A DNA stretch of 64,000 nt from Amycolatopsis pithecellobii. Its GTDB lineage: Bacteria; Actinomycetota; Actinomycetes; Mycobacteriales; Pseudonocardiaceae. The DNA lies in contig NZ_WMBA01000022.1 of NCBI RefSeq assembly GCF_009707865.1, positions 1 to 64,000 of the forward strand. Reading direction: 5' to 3'. Shown here one piece after another: positions 35,176 through 45,065 of the stretch. Positions within the stretch are counted from its first letter, which is position 1; each line of letters starts with the position of its first letter. The notes beneath the pieces are model-generated. The model was given only the letters and a program-made list of their open reading frames with translations, searched no databases and was not told where the DNA came from. The position numbers were made by a program, and so were the translations under genes.

Positions 35176-36318
35176 TCATTCATCGTTCGATCCCGTGCCT
35201 CTATGCTGCGTCTCAGCTGCGGAGACCGGGTACACGTCGTCGTGGTGTCGAGACCGGTCGGCGTTCTCGGTCACATGGTGGCGTGCGATCCGGTAGGCCC
35301 TTCTCAACCCGGCCGCGATTCCACCCGGCATTCGTGTGACGACAAGGATCACCAGCACGCCGTACAGAATGAGGGCGATCTGCGGGCCGAGGGTCGTGGC
35401 GCTTGATCCGATGCTCCCGCGCAGTACGGCGGTGGCGAGGACGGGCAAACACGTGACGAAGAAGGCGCCGACGATGGTACCCGCGATGGAGTCCGGTCCC
35501 CCGATGACGACCATCGCAACGTACTGCACCGTCAGGAGCAAGGTGTAGCTGCTCACCGTCGCGAACTGGGCGTAATGGGCGGCGAGCGCGCCTTGCAGGC
35601 CGATGATGCCGAATCCCACGCCGAACACCAGCAGCTTCGAGCGCATGGCGCTGATGCCGAAGGTCGGGGCGGCCCGCTCGTGGTCACGCACCATGCGCAG
35701 AGCACGTCCGGACTTCCCGCGGCTCAGCACCGAGCACAGCAGAACTACGACGCACACTACCCCCGTGAGCAGCCACGACCAGCGCATTGTGGTGTCCCTC
35801 GGGAATTCGCCACGCAACATCGCCGTGGGCAGTCGGAATCCGGCCTCGCCCACCGTCGCTCGCTGGAACTCGGAGCAGAAAAAATAAACGATGAAGTAGG
35901 CCGAGACCGTCGCCAATGCGAAATATAGGCCCTTGAGGCGCACTGCCGGGAATCCGATGAGAAGACCTATGACCCCTGCCACGACGACCGCAACGATGAC
36001 GTCGCCCGGGAAGCCGAACCCACTGCGAACGACTCCGGCCGCGGTGAACGCACCGAGTGCAAGGAATGCGGAGTTCCCCAGGGACACCTGCCCGGTAGTG
36101 CCCATTTGCAGATTGAGTGCGACAGCGCCCATGGAGGCAAGCAGACACAGGTTGAAAACGTACAGAGTGTAGTTCGGAAGAATGAGTACCGCGAGTCCGG
36201 TGATCAACAGAAGGAGTGGAATCCCCACCCAGGACGAGAAGACCCGGAGCTCGATTTCTCTGAGGAATGAACGCGATTGAGAGATCGGAGTCGCATTCAC
36301 GATTTCTGTCTGAGTCAT
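35176..36318 (-). CDS. branched-chain amino acid-type ABC transporter permease (LivM family)
   Basis: 380 residues with about 8-10 hydrophobic segments. The LivM signature region is LGNSAFLALGAFTAAG, GLLIGFPAVRLKGLYFALATVSAYFIV and a later GRALRMVRDHERAAPTFGI (EAA-like loop). The C-terminus is a charged tail. It overlaps the LivH-type gene by 4 bp. In catabolic clusters of actinobacteria such importers often carry aromatic or other carboxylates rather than amino acids. Confidence 0.93.
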   Translation of the reverse strand: MTQTEIVNATPISQSRSFLREIELRVFSSWVGIPLLLLITGLAVLILPNYTLYVFNLCLLASMGAVALNLQMGTTGQVSLGNSAFLALGAFTAAGVVRSGFGFPGDVIVAVVVAGVIGLLIGFPAVRLKGLYFALATVSAYFIVYFFCSEFQRATVGEAGFRLPTAMLRGEFPRDTTMRWSWLLTGVVCVVVLLCSVLSRGKSGRALRMVRDHERAAPTFGISAMRSKLLVFGVGFGIIGLQGALAAHYAQFATVSSYTLLLTVQYVAMVVIGGPDSIAGTIVGAFFVTCLPVLATAVLRGSIGSSATTLGPQIALILYGVLVILVVTRMPGGIAAGLRRAYRIARHHVTENADRSRHHDDVYPVSAAETQHRGTGSNDE

Positions 36319-37190
36319 AGTCTTGTCACCGCCGCGGTTCCGAACAGTCCTGCCGGCTTCACCAACAGCACCACGAGAAGGAAGGTGTAGGTGATGATGG
36401 GCACGAAGTCGCCACCCCAGTACTGGGCGGTGAAGCCGTTGATGACCCCGATCGCGACTCCCCCGATGATCGCGCCTTCGATGCTGTCGAGGCCGCCGAG
36501 GATGATGGCGGGAAACGCGGCGAACGCGGTCTCCGAGAGGCTGGGCGTCACGACGTTGGTGCTGCCGTAGACGATGCCCGCGAGTCCGGCCAGTCCGGCC
36601 GCGGTGATCCAGGATCCGAGGAATACGCGTCTGACATTGATACCGCTCTGGCTCGCCAGAAGCGCGTTCTGGCCGGCTGCACGGACACTGATCCCGATCC
36701 GCGTGAATCGGAGCAGGCAGGCGACCCCGATCGTGACGACGAGGCTGAACACGGTGAGGGTGAGGGCCCCGTTCGAGAAGCGGGCACCGGCGATTTCACT
36801 GGTACCGCCGGGCAGGACTGCCAGGTTGAAAGAATAATTGACGTTGCCGAAGTACAGTGAGATGAATCCGTCGAGGATTGCCGCGAGACCCAGAGAGGCG
36901 ATCAGGCCGTTCAGGTGCGCGTCCCCCGCCAGACGTCGGAGGACGAATTGATAGAACACTCCGCCGACGGCGCCAACGATGAGAAGCGAGAGGACGACAC
37001 TGACCGACATGCCGAATCGTCCGCTCGATGTCCACAGACCGGTGAAGAAGGCCGGGATGACCATCAGCTGGCCGTGTGCGAAGTTGAACGTCGAGGTGGC
37101 GCGAAAGACGAGGACCATACCGAGCGCAATGAGCGCGATGATCGCTCCGTTCGCGATTCCTCCCAGAAGGGAAACGGTGAACTGACTCAT
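36315..37190 (-). CDS. branched-chain amino acid-type ABC transporter permease (LivH family)
   Basis: 291 residues from ATG 37190; the frame upstream is antisense to the ATPase gene. It has LLGGIANGAIIALIALGMVLVFRAT, FNFAHGQLMVIPAF and ISVRAAGQNALLASQSGINV, which are diagnostic LivH features, with about 8 membrane spans. It partners LivM and sits 5 bp after the LivG-type ATPase gene. Confidence 0.93.
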   Translation of the reverse strand: MSQFTVSLLGGIANGAIIALIALGMVLVFRATSTFNFAHGQLMVIPAFFTGLWTSSGRFGMSVSVVLSLLIVGAVGGVFYQFVLRRLAGDAHLNGLIASLGLAAILDGFISLYFGNVNYSFNLAVLPGGTSEIAGARFSNGALTLTVFSLVVTIGVACLLRFTRIGISVRAAGQNALLASQSGINVRRVFLGSWITAAGLAGLAGIVYGSTNVVTPSLSETAFAAFPAIILGGLDSIEGAIIGGVAIGVINGFTAQYWGGDFVPIITYTFLLVVLLVKPAGLFGTAAVTRL

Positions 37191-37195
37191 CGTGG

Positions 37196-38071
37196 TCAGT
37201 CCCTCCTCTCTAGCGGACCGACCTGGGCGCCGGAACGTTGGTGGGACCTGCCGACCACGGCTTCCCGGTACTCCGGCGACTCGAATACCTCGTCCGGAGT
37301 CCCGGTCGCGATAACCCGGCCGGCTTGGACCCCGAGCACGCGGGAGGCGCACTGCCGCACGACATCCATGTGGTGCTCGACCAGCAGGATGCTGACCGAT
37401 GGGTCCGCCCTTAGGTCCTGGATGATGTCCACGACCTTGCGCTGCTCTCCGATGTCCAGCCCGGAGGTCGGCTCGTCGAGCAGGAGCAGCGCCGGCCTAT
37501 GGAAGATGGCGCGGAGGATGTCGACCTGCTTTCGTGCTCCGTACGGGAGGCTGCCGGCCTCACGGTGCTGCAGACTGCTCAGGCCTGCTCGCGCGAGCAG
37601 AGCTCGAGCCCTGACGTGCTCCGCACGCTCCGTCTGTCTGACCCGCCACGGCGTGAAAATTTGCCTGGCCGCAGCGAATCCCTCGGCGTGGTGGGACCCG
37701 ACCACGACGTTCTCGAGGACGGTGGCCGTATCGAGAAGCGGCGGATGTTGGAACGAGCGTGCGACACCCCGTTTGGCGATACGCACGGGGCTCTCCCGGA
37801 CAATGGAGCGGCCGAACAGCTCGATCTCGCCGCTCACAGCCCTGCCGAGGAGGCCGCTGATGGCGTTCAGGAAAGTTGTCTTGCCCGCCCCGTTCGGCCC
37901 CACCACGCCGATCGCCTCGCCGGCCTGGACGGTGGCGGTCAAGCCGTTCAGCGCCGTGACGCCCCCGAAGCGCGCGGTCAGGTTGTCGATGTGCAGCGTC
38001 GGGGCGCTCTCGGGACGAACGGGCGACGGGCGAGAAGTCGATGTCCGGGTCGGCGAATATCCGTTCATCAC
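37196..38071 (-). CDS. ABC transporter ATPase (LivG family)
   Basis: 291 residues: Walker A GPNGAGKTT, Walker B LLLLDEPTSGLD, and a signature motif that reads LPYGARKQ rather than the usual LSGGQ/LSYGQQ. The C-terminal VIATGTPDEVFESPEYREAVVG is typical of LivG. ATG 38071 overlaps the LivF stop (ATGA). It energises import by the LivH/LivM pair. Confidence 0.93.
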   Translation of the reverse strand: MMNGYSPTRTSTSRPSPVRPESAPTLHIDNLTARFGGVTALNGLTATVQAGEAIGVVGPNGAGKTTFLNAISGLLGRAVSGEIELFGRSIVRESPVRIAKRGVARSFQHPPLLDTATVLENVVVGSHHAEGFAAARQIFTPWRVRQTERAEHVRARALLARAGLSSLQHREAGSLPYGARKQVDILRAIFHRPALLLLDEPTSGLDIGEQRKVVDIIQDLRADPSVSILLVEHHMDVVRQCASRVLGVQAGRVIATGTPDEVFESPEYREAVVGRSHQRSGAQVGPLERRD

Positions 38072-38847
38072 GCCTCCACATATCCGGCAGCCAGTAGTTC
38101 GCTGCCCCGGAACTTCTCGGGGGGACCGGAGTCACGCACCACGCCCCCGACGAGCAGATAACAGTGATGCGCCACGTCGAGGGAGAAGCCGGCGCTCTCA
38201 TCGACGACGATCACGGCCGTGCCGTTCCTCGTGATCCGCTGCAACGCGTCGAACAACGGCTCATGAAGGCTGTGATGGAGCCCCAGGGTGAGCTCGTCCA
38301 CCACGAGCAGACGGGGATGGCGAAGGACCGCCCGGCCGAGCGCCAGCATCTGTTGCTGTCCGCCGCTCAGCTGTCCCGCCGCCTGGCGTGATAGATCGGC
38401 GAGCGCCGGGAACAGCTCGAAGACCTGGTCGAGCCGGTCATGTAGGGCCTGGCGCTGTCGGGGAAGGTCACCGGCCGCCCGTAGATTGTCCGCGACGGTG
38501 AGGTTGGCGAACACCTTGTCGCGCTCCGGCACGAAGCTGACGCCCATCCGCGCGATCTTGTGTGCTTCCAGCCCGGTGACGTCGCGGTCGAGCAGCGTGA
38601 CCCGGCCCCGCTCGATCCGCGTTTGCTCGGACCGCAGGAAGCCGCACAGCGCGCGCACGGAGGTCGTCTTGCCGGCACCGTTGGGTCCGAACAGCGCCAC
38701 GATCTGACCGGCCCGGACCTCGAACGAGATGCGCTCGACACCGAGGGCGCCGTTGGAGTAGCGGACGGCCACCTCGGACAGCTCGGCCACGACCGGCCGG
38801 TCGACCGTCTCGACGTCCGGTTCGGGAGCACGCACGCCGCCGTTCAC
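38068..38847 (-). CDS. ABC transporter ATPase (LivF family)
   Basis: 259 residues: Walker A GPNGAGKTT, signature LSGGQQQMLALGRA, Walker B LLVVDELTLGLH (Leu in place of the usual Pro-Ser after DE). It overlaps the FMN-oxidoreductase stop by 4 bp upstream and the LivG start by 4 bp downstream. It is the second ATPase of the importer. Confidence 0.92.
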   Translation of the reverse strand: MNGGVRAPEPDVETVDRPVVAELSEVAVRYSNGALGVERISFEVRAGQIVALFGPNGAGKTTSVRALCGFLRSEQTRIERGRVTLLDRDVTGLEAHKIARMGVSFVPERDKVFANLTVADNLRAAGDLPRQRQALHDRLDQVFELFPALADLSRQAAGQLSGGQQQMLALGRAVLRHPRLLVVDELTLGLHHSLHEPLFDALQRITRNGTAVIVVDESAGFSLDVAHHCYLLVGGVVRDSGPPEKFRGSELLAAGYVEA

Positions 38848-40001
38848 CGGAGGTACGACCCATCGAGCGCCGTGACGGAGTCGCAGCCCAGACCGGCAAG
38901 GGTGTCGTCGATGCCCTGTCGCAGCAGCTGGAGCACCCGGGCGACGCCCGGTTCGCCAGCAGCGAGCAGGCCGTAGAGGTAAGCGCGGCCGACGAGGACC
39001 GCCTTGGCGCCCATCGCGATCGCCTTCACGACGTCGGAGCCGCGCCGGATACCACCGTCAACCAGGACCTCGGCTCGACCGTCGACCGCGTCGAGGACCT
39101 CGGGCAGCACACTGAGCGTGGCCGGCTGGCCGTCCAGCACATTGCCACCGTGGTTCGAGACGATCACCGCCGCCGCCCCGTGGTCGACCGCCTTCAGCGC
39201 ATCCTCGGCGGACATCACCCCCTTCACGATGAGGGGGCCCTGCCAGGCCTCCCGGATCCACTCGAAGTCGGTCCAGGCCGGGGTCCGGCGGTAGATCGCT
39301 GATCCCACCTCGAACATCGTCATCGGTCGGCCGTCTTTGGCCCCACCCATCGGGACGTTGAGCCGCCCGCGACTCCTGGCGAACTCCAGCGCCCACCCGG
39401 GCCTCGCGGCAACCTGAGGCGCGACCCGCGTCAACTGGCCGTACCGCAGTGACGTGGGAGCGAAAGCACGCTCCCGCAACGGTCGCTCGTAGGAGGCGGG
39501 GGCCTGCGTGTCAATGGTCAGCACGAGGCCCGCACACTTGCTGTCCCGCGCCCGTTGGATGGCCTGCTCGGCAACATCTCGTCCACCGAGGTAGTAGAGC
39601 TGGAAGAACGTCGGCGCGGGTGTCGCCGCCGCGACCTCCTCGATGGGAGTCGTAGTGAGCCCGCTGACGATCTGAACGGTCCCCGCCGAGTCCGCTGCCC
39701 GGGCGACCGCGATCTCACCCCCACGGCGTCCGAGGCCGAGAAGGCCGACAGGTGCCGCGATCACGGGCATGGACAGCTCGTGGCCGAGGAAGGTCGTGCG
39801 GAGGTCGCGCACCGGGGTGAAGGTGGCGTGGCGTGCCTTCAACCCGGTCCGCTCGAAGGCGGCGACGTTGGCCTCGAGAGAGATCCCTTTCCCCGCCCCG
39901 CCCTGGAATCGCTGGAACAGGAATCGCGGGACCGCTCTCCGGGCCAGCTGCTCCGCGTCCGCCACGCTGTTCATGCGCTGGATGACGTTGTTGCGCAACA
40001 T
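38844..40001 (-). CDS. FMN-dependent alpha-hydroxy acid oxidoreductase, MftD-like
   Basis: About 385 residues from the Met at 40001 (the frame opens at 40055). It is a TIM-barrel FMN enzyme of the lactate/mandelate dehydrogenase family: MPVIAAPVGLLGL, FFQLYYLGGRD, VLTIDTQ, LIVKGVMSAEDA, VDGGIRRGSDVVKA and VGRAYLYGLLAAGEPGV. The active-site segment reads SNHGGNVLDG, with Asn where lactate oxidases have Arg. SNHGGN is the form I recall for mycofactocin-system MftD (premycofactocin synthase). It could be a MftD paralogue recruited to a catabolic operon, acting on a hydroxy acid or other substrate. It is inserted between the ABC binding-protein gene and the importer ATPases. Confidence 0.85.
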   Translation of the reverse strand: MLRNNVIQRMNSVADAEQLARRAVPRFLFQRFQGGAGKGISLEANVAAFERTGLKARHATFTPVRDLRTTFLGHELSMPVIAAPVGLLGLGRRGGEIAVARAADSAGTVQIVSGLTTTPIEEVAAATPAPTFFQLYYLGGRDVAEQAIQRARDSKCAGLVLTIDTQAPASYERPLRERAFAPTSLRYGQLTRVAPQVAARPGWALEFARSRGRLNVPMGGAKDGRPMTMFEVGSAIYRRTPAWTDFEWIREAWQGPLIVKGVMSAEDALKAVDHGAAAVIVSNHGGNVLDGQPATLSVLPEVLDAVDGRAEVLVDGGIRRGSDVVKAIAMGAKAVLVGRAYLYGLLAAGEPGVARVLQLLRQGIDDTLAGLGCDSVTALDGSYLR

Positions 40002-40109
40002 GTCGAGACTCTCTTCGTGTCCGTGGTCTGTGGGGTACCTCTCGTGCGACCGCACTCCGCGCCCGGCGTCCTCGGCGGGTTGCTCCCGGAACTCGGGGCC
40101 TCGCGCCGG

Positions 40110-41330
40110 TCAGCCCACCTGGGTCGGTGTTCCGACCGCGACCGGCTTCTGGCTCTGGGAGTCCCACCGGTAGAGCTGCACTGCCGTCAGGCCGTAGTGC
40201 TTGTCCGGGGTGAAGGTGATCGGGCCGTACATGGCGTCAGCGGGGACATTGATCGGCCCTGCGCCCTCTGCCGCCGCCTGGAAGCCCTCGGGGCTGCAGG
40301 ACGCGCCGCATTTCTGCAGGATCGCAGCTGCCGTGTACGCCGCAGCCCACCCCTGGGCGAAGTAGCTGGTGTCCTGAGCCTGGGCCTGAACTCCCTTGGC
40401 CTTGGCAGCGTCCGCGAGCGGGGAACCGGCCGTGGCGACGGCGCCGAGCCGGACGGCCGAGTAGTTCGCCGCCGCGACCTTGGCGAACGAGGACTCCTGT
40501 GCCACCCCGTGGGTGGCGATGATCTGCCCCTTGAAGCCCGCGGTGTTCAGGGCCTTCGCCTCCAGGACGGTCCCCGCCACGGAGTCGATCAGCAGGACGG
40601 TGTCGGGGGCGTCCTTGACGAGGGCGGCCGCCTGGCTGCTGAACGAGGTCTGGGTGATCTCCGTCCGCACCACCGAGGTGAGGTCGACGTTCGCCCCGGC
40701 GGCGTCCGCCTGGATCTTCTTGAGGTAGCTGTCGATGGCAGGAGTCGCGAGGCCAACCACCGCGACCTTCATCCGGTCGGTCTGCGGCACACCGCTGACG
40801 ACACGCGATCCCGAGAGCAGTGTCCGCGAGACCTGCCCCGCCTCGAGATTCAGGCTGTAGTGCAGCGGAATGGGTGGCGTCACCGCCTCCTGGGGCCCGC
40901 TCAGGTCGATCACGGGAATGCTCGAGTTCGCGAAGACCGGCAGGCTCGCCGCGACGCCGGCGCTCGAGGTCGACTCGATCACCACATCCGGGGTCTCGGA
41001 GAGCGCCTGCTGCGCGGCGGTCCCACCGCCGTCGGCGGTCGACTGGGCATCGAAGGGACCGACGACCGTGACCTTACGCCCGTTGATCCCGCCATCCTGG
41101 TTGATCTCGTCGACCGCGGCCAGCACGCCCGGGGAGCCCAGTCCCAGGGCCGTCTGGGGCCCGGTGAGGTCGGCGATCACCGCGATCTTGAGGTCCCCGC
41201 TCCCGGAGCCGGACCCACCGTCCGCGCATCCGGCAAGGGTCAGCGCCGTCAGGGCCACAAGACCAACGGCAACCGCCCGCGACGGGCCGGCGCCGGTTTT
41301 TCTCCAGTGCAACGTTGCCATCTGGATCAT
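40110..41330 (-). CDS. ABC transporter substrate-binding lipoprotein (LivK family)
   Basis: 406 residues. The N-terminal signal peptide ends in a lipobox LAGC (Cys35), followed by a Gly/Ser-rich linker and a periplasmic-binding-protein type I fold (LKIAVIADLTGPQTALGLGSPG, KVTVVGPFDAQST, VVIESTSSAGVAASLPVFANSSIPVI). It is a membrane-anchored receptor that delivers substrate to the LivHMGF proteins encoded downstream. The substrate cannot be read from sequence. Confidence 0.92.
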   Translation of the reverse strand: MIQMATLHWRKTGAGPSRAVAVGLVALTALTLAGCADGGSGSGSGDLKIAVIADLTGPQTALGLGSPGVLAAVDEINQDGGINGRKVTVVGPFDAQSTADGGGTAAQQALSETPDVVIESTSSAGVAASLPVFANSSIPVIDLSGPQEAVTPPIPLHYSLNLEAGQVSRTLLSGSRVVSGVPQTDRMKVAVVGLATPAIDSYLKKIQADAAGANVDLTSVVRTEITQTSFSSQAAALVKDAPDTVLLIDSVAGTVLEAKALNTAGFKGQIIATHGVAQESSFAKVAAANYSAVRLGAVATAGSPLADAAKAKGVQAQAQDTSYFAQGWAAAYTAAAILQKCGASCSPEGFQAAAEGAGPINVPADAMYGPITFTPDKHYGLTAVQLYRWDSQSQKPVAVGTPTQVG

Positions 41331-41348
41331 CCTTTGTGATTCGAGGGC

Positions 41349-42107
41349 CTACGCGTGGGGCTCGGACTTTTGAACGAAGCCGTAGATCTCGTAGACCAGG
41401 GACGCGTCAAAAACGGGGTACATCCCCCGGTACCAATGGTTGAGGGTGTGTTTCGTCCACCGAATTGAGTTCGGTGTCTTGCTCACCAGCCGACCGGCGA
41501 GGTCGACGCCGCGTGTCAGGGCCTCGCCGTCCGGCGCGCACACGGAGACGAGCCCGATCTGCTCGGCCTTGGGTCCGGTCACGGGTTCACTCGTCAAGAG
41601 GTAGTACTTGGCTCTCGCCATTCCGCACAGCAACGGCCAGCAGATCGCGGCGTGGTCGCCGGCGGCCACGCCGTGCGCATTGTGCCCGTCGCGCAGCGTC
41701 GCGGTATCGGAGGCGACCGAGATGTCGGCGAGCAGCGCCACCGCGAGCGCTGGACCGCTCGCCATCCCCTGAATCACGCTGACCAGCGGCTTGTCGAAGT
41801 TCAGCACGTTCATCACGATGTCCCGCGCTTCGATCATCGTGCGCGTGCGGACCTGCGGGTCGTCGACCATCGCCTCGATGAGGTCGGCGCTGGCGCCCCT
41901 GGAGAACGTGTCGCCGCTCCCCGCGATCAGGACCACCTCAACGTCGTCGTCTTGGCTGATCGCCGGCCACAGCCGTGTCAGCTGCTTGTGGAAGGCGGAA
42001 TTGATCTCGTTCCCGTTCGGCGCGGTGAGGTCGACCTGGAGCACGCCCTCACGCGGGTTGGAGAACGTGAATGCGTCGAACTCGCTCCGATAGGCGGCCA
42101 CACTCAT
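41349..42107 (-). CDS. enoyl-CoA hydratase/isomerase family protein
   Basis: 252 residues from ATG 42107, which overlaps the MaoC stop (ATGA, 42104-42107); upstream codons are antisense-like. It has crotonase fold segments [42 protein letters not shown] and [18 protein letters not shown]. The last segment resembles carnitine racemase or ring-cleavage hydrolase members as much as true hydratases. It may act after the MaoC hydratase or carry out a thiolytic/hydrolytic step. Confidence 0.88.
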   Translation of the reverse strand: MSVAAYRSEFDAFTFSNPREGVLQVDLTAPNGNEINSAFHKQLTRLWPAISQDDDVEVVLIAGSGDTFSRGASADLIEAMVDDPQVRTRTMIEARDIVMNVLNFDKPLVSVIQGMASGPALAVALLADISVASDTATLRDGHNAHGVAAGDHAAICWPLLCGMARAKYYLLTSEPVTGPKAEQIGLVSVCAPDGEALTRGVDLAGRLVSKTPNSIRWTKHTLNHWYRGMYPVFDASLVYEIYGFVQKSEPHA

Positions 42108-42595
42108 CGTCCCGCCCCCGCACCGGCCGAGACTTCCGCGGACTCGGCCGGGCACCGCAGCATCAGGGCGCTCCGTTCACAGCGGGCGACCGCGGTGCCG
42201 TGCTGGTTGTAGCCTGTGTGCTCGAACGTCACCACTCCGGCGGACGAGCGGGACTTCGACTCCCTGCGGGCCTTCACCACGGTTTCCACTCGTATGGTGT
42301 CCCCGTGGAAGACGGGTGCCGGGAACTCGATCTTTCCGAAGCCGAGATTGGCCACGGTCGTGCCGAGAGTCGTCTCGCTCACCGATATCCCCACGACGAG
42401 CCCGAGTGTGAAGAGGCTGTTCACAAGGCGCTGCCCGAACTCCGTCCGGCTCGAGAACTCGGCATCCAGATGCAGCGGTTGCGGATTCATCGTCATGACG
42501 CTGAACAGCGTGTTGTCGGCCTCGGAAACGGTGCGCGTCACCGAGTGCTCGATTTTCAGCCCCTGGCTGAGCTCTTCGAACCACAGACCTGCCAT
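42104..42595 (-). CDS. MaoC-like (R)-specific enoyl-CoA hydratase
   Basis: 163 residues from ATG 42595, which has a strong GAGGAGG. It has a hot-dog fold with the catalytic pair in [33 protein letters not shown] (D-x-N/H hydratase 2 motif; here His-Leu-Asp) and [16 protein letters not shown]. It hydrates a 2-enoyl-CoA. It sits between the acyl-CoA racemase-like gene and the crotonase. Confidence 0.9.
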   Translation of the reverse strand: MAGLWFEELSQGLKIEHSVTRTVSEADNTLFSVMTMNPQPLHLDAEFSSRTEFGQRLVNSLFTLGLVVGISVSETTLGTTVANLGFGKIEFPAPVFHGDTIRVETVVKARRESKSRSSAGVVTFEHTGYNQHGTAVARCERSALMLRCPAESAEVSAGAGAGR

Positions 42596-42606
42596 GGAAA
42601 ACCTCC

Positions 42607-43803
42607 TCAGACGGTCGAGCCGGTGGCTTGACCGAAGACGCCTCGTGCGATCAGCCTGTCGATCGCAGAACTGGTGTGGCCCAATTCCCGCAGCGTCGCA
42701 ACGCTGTGGGCGCCGACCCGCGGTGCCGCCTCCGGTACGGCAGGCTCGGACTCCGAGAACCGGGGAACCGGGGCCGGCTGCCGGACGCCAGCGATGTCCA
42801 CATAGGAGTTGCGCTCGACGTGGTGCTCGTGGCGGGATGCCTCCAGCGGATCCAGAACCGGCGCGACACAGGCGTCCCGGTCGCCGAAGATCGTCAGCCA
42901 CTCGCTGAGCGTCTTCGACCGGAACCGGCCGGCTACCAGCTCCTTGCGACGTGGCCAGCCGGCCCGGTCCAGCTGCGGATACATGTCCGTGTGGTCGAGA
43001 CCCAGCCCGTCGACGAGCTCCGCGTAGAAGGCGGCCTCAATCGCGCCGACGGAGATCCACTGGTGGTCCTCCGTCTCGTAGACGTCGTAAAACGGCGCGC
43101 CCGAGTCCAGCATGTTGGTCCCCCGCGGGCCACGACCCACTGTCCAGGGCGCCCCATGGAACATCGTTGTCAGGAGTGCCGATCCGTCGACCATCGCAGC
43201 GTCGACCACCTGACCCTTTCCGCTTCGATTCCGGGCCAGCAGAGCGCACAGCACGCCGAACGCCAGGAAGCAGCCGCCGCCACCGAGGTCGCCGAGCAGA
43301 TTGAGCGGCGGCGTGGGCGGCTGGTCGCGCCGCCCGATCATCGCCAGGGCGCCGCTCATCGCGATGTAGTTGATGTCGTGGCCGGCGCGCTGGGCATATG
43401 GCCCGGTCTGCCCCCACCCCGTCATCCGGCCATACACGAGCTGTGGGTTCACCGCGAGGCACGTCTTGGGCGAGAGACCGAGACGTTCCATGACACCCGG
43501 CCGATAGCCCTCGATGAGGACGTCCGACCGGGCCGTGAGTGCGAGCGCCACGTCACGCCCCTCGGGATGCTTCAGGTCGACGGCGACCGAACGACGCCCC
43601 CGCACGACGAGATCGCGTGCGGGGCGGCCCAGCTGGGACAGCCTGTCCAGCCGAATCACCTCGGCCCCCAGGTCGGCGAGCATCATGGCCGCGAAGGGTG
43701 CTGGGCCCATGCCCGCGAACTCGAGCACTCTGATCCCCGTGAGCGGCCCGGCCGACCGGGCGGCGCCCGGTTCGCCGGAGTGCACGGTCGCTACCTCGTC
43801 CAT
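42607..43803 (-). CDS. family III CoA-transferase fold, alpha-methylacyl-CoA racemase-like
   Basis: 398 residues of the CaiB/BaiF fold. The three catalytic residues known for mycobacterial alpha-methylacyl-CoA racemase are present in the same context: H142 (GHDINYIA), D172 (LGDLGGG) and E256 (GAIEAAFY). This points to a 2-methyl branch in the acyl-CoA substrate. The gene starts at the base after the stop of the next CoA-transferase gene. Confidence 0.88.
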   Translation of the reverse strand: MDEVATVHSGEPGAARSAGPLTGIRVLEFAGMGPAPFAAMMLADLGAEVIRLDRLSQLGRPARDLVVRGRRSVAVDLKHPEGRDVALALTARSDVLIEGYRPGVMERLGLSPKTCLAVNPQLVYGRMTGWGQTGPYAQRAGHDINYIAMSGALAMIGRRDQPPTPPLNLLGDLGGGGCFLAFGVLCALLARNRSGKGQVVDAAMVDGSALLTTMFHGAPWTVGRGPRGTNMLDSGAPFYDVYETEDHQWISVGAIEAAFYAELVDGLGLDHTDMYPQLDRAGWPRRKELVAGRFRSKTLSEWLTIFGDRDACVAPVLDPLEASRHEHHVERNSYVDIAGVRQPAPVPRFSESEPAVPEAAPRVGAHSVATLRELGHTSSAIDRLIARGVFGQATGSTV

Positions 43804-45063
43804 CTAGATGACCCCCGCCGTACGTAGCGCCGCGACCTCGTCCTCGCCCAGGCCCAGAACGTCGTGCAGGAGCGCGGCGGTGTCCTGGCCGAGCCTCGGC
43901 GCCGGCTGCTTGAGGCTCACCTCGGAGCGGGAGAACTGCCACGGCACACCCGAGCCGACGAGCGCCGTCGACACCTCGGGATCCGGGTGCGGGAGATCGA
44001 CCAGGATGTTCCGTGCGTGCAGGCTCGCATCGTCGAGGACCTCCTCGACGGTGCGCACCGGTGCGCACGGGACGCCGTGCTGCTCGCTCAGCACCTCCCA
44101 GACCTCTGCCTTGGACCTCAGCAACGTCCAGCCCTGGATGATCTGGTCCAACTCGCTGCTGAACTTGACCCGTCGGCCCCGGCTGCTGAAACGCTCGTCT
44201 CTCACGAGCTCGGGATGGTCCATCGCTTTCGTCAGCGCCCGGAACCAGGGATCGAGCAACGCGGCGATCGCCATGTGGCCGTCCTTGCACTCGTAGACTC
44301 CGAACGGCGCGAGGCGAGAGTGGGAGTTGCCGCTTCGCTTCGGCAGACCGACGGCAGCGGACGCATCGAAATGCTCCAGTGCCACCAGCAGCGCGAGGGA
44401 CTCGACCAGCCCGACGGTGACGTTCTGCCCGACCCCTTCTCGGTCCACGACCCGAAGTGCGGCGAGGATGCCGCTCACGGCGAACATCGGGGCAACCAGG
44501 TCACCGATCGGGACGCCGACACGCATCGGAGGTGTTCCGGGCTCGCCCGTGACGTCCATGACTCCGCTCAGGGCCTGGATGATGATGTCCATGATCTTGG
44601 TGGAGGCGAACGTGCTGTCCGGAGAGACGCCGTCGATCGAGCAGTAGACGAGGCGTGGGTTGATCTTGTGCAGCGTCTCGTAGTCCGCGCCCAGCTTCTG
44701 CACCGTGCCCGAACTCAGGCTCTGCACGAACACATCGCTTCGCCGGACCAGGTCGTGCAACACGTCGCGGCCCTGCGGGGTCGAGGCGTCGAGCGTCAGG
44801 CTCCGCTTGTTCCGGGACCGGTTGAGCAGGGAGACCGAGTGATCATCCGGGCTCTCGGCGTGCAGGTGAATTCCGTTCGGCCCGACATAGGGCGGGTTGC
44901 TGCGGGCGAGATCACCGCCGCCGGGGCGCTCGATCTTGATCACTTCTGCGCCCAGGCTGCCGAGCAGCAGGGTGCAGAAAGGCCCTGCCAGCGCCGATGT
45001 CATGTCCAGCACCCGCAGTCCTTCCAGCGGCCTGGTCCGGAAATCCCGTGTCACGGCACCCAT
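43804..45063 (-). CDS. CaiB/BaiF family III CoA-transferase
   Basis: 419 residues: GLRVLDMTSALAGPFCTLLLGSLGAEVIKIE at the N-terminus, and the nucleophilic Asp expected of true transferases at D159 (MDIIIQALSG). The His of the racemase is absent here, in contrast to its neighbour. It would transfer CoA from a donor such as succinyl-CoA to the imported carboxylic acid. No AMP-ligase is encoded in this block, so this may be the activation step. Confidence 0.9.
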   Translation of the reverse strand: MGAVTRDFRTRPLEGLRVLDMTSALAGPFCTLLLGSLGAEVIKIERPGGGDLARSNPPYVGPNGIHLHAESPDDHSVSLLNRSRNKRSLTLDASTPQGRDVLHDLVRRSDVFVQSLSSGTVQKLGADYETLHKINPRLVYCSIDGVSPDSTFASTKIMDIIIQALSGVMDVTGEPGTPPMRVGVPIGDLVAPMFAVSGILAALRVVDREGVGQNVTVGLVESLALLVALEHFDASAAVGLPKRSGNSHSRLAPFGVYECKDGHMAIAALLDPWFRALTKAMDHPELVRDERFSSRGRRVKFSSELDQIIQGWTLLRSKAEVWEVLSEQHGVPCAPVRTVEEVLDDASLHARNILVDLPHPDPEVSTALVGSGVPWQFSRSEVSLKQPAPRLGQDTAALLHDVLGLGEDEVAALRTAGVI

Positions 45064-45065
45064 CC

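Noticed and set aside
39555-41339. 594-codon plus-strand open frame opposite the importer binding protein
   Set aside because: It is antisense to the lipoprotein and FMN oxidoreductase genes, both of which have canonical motifs.
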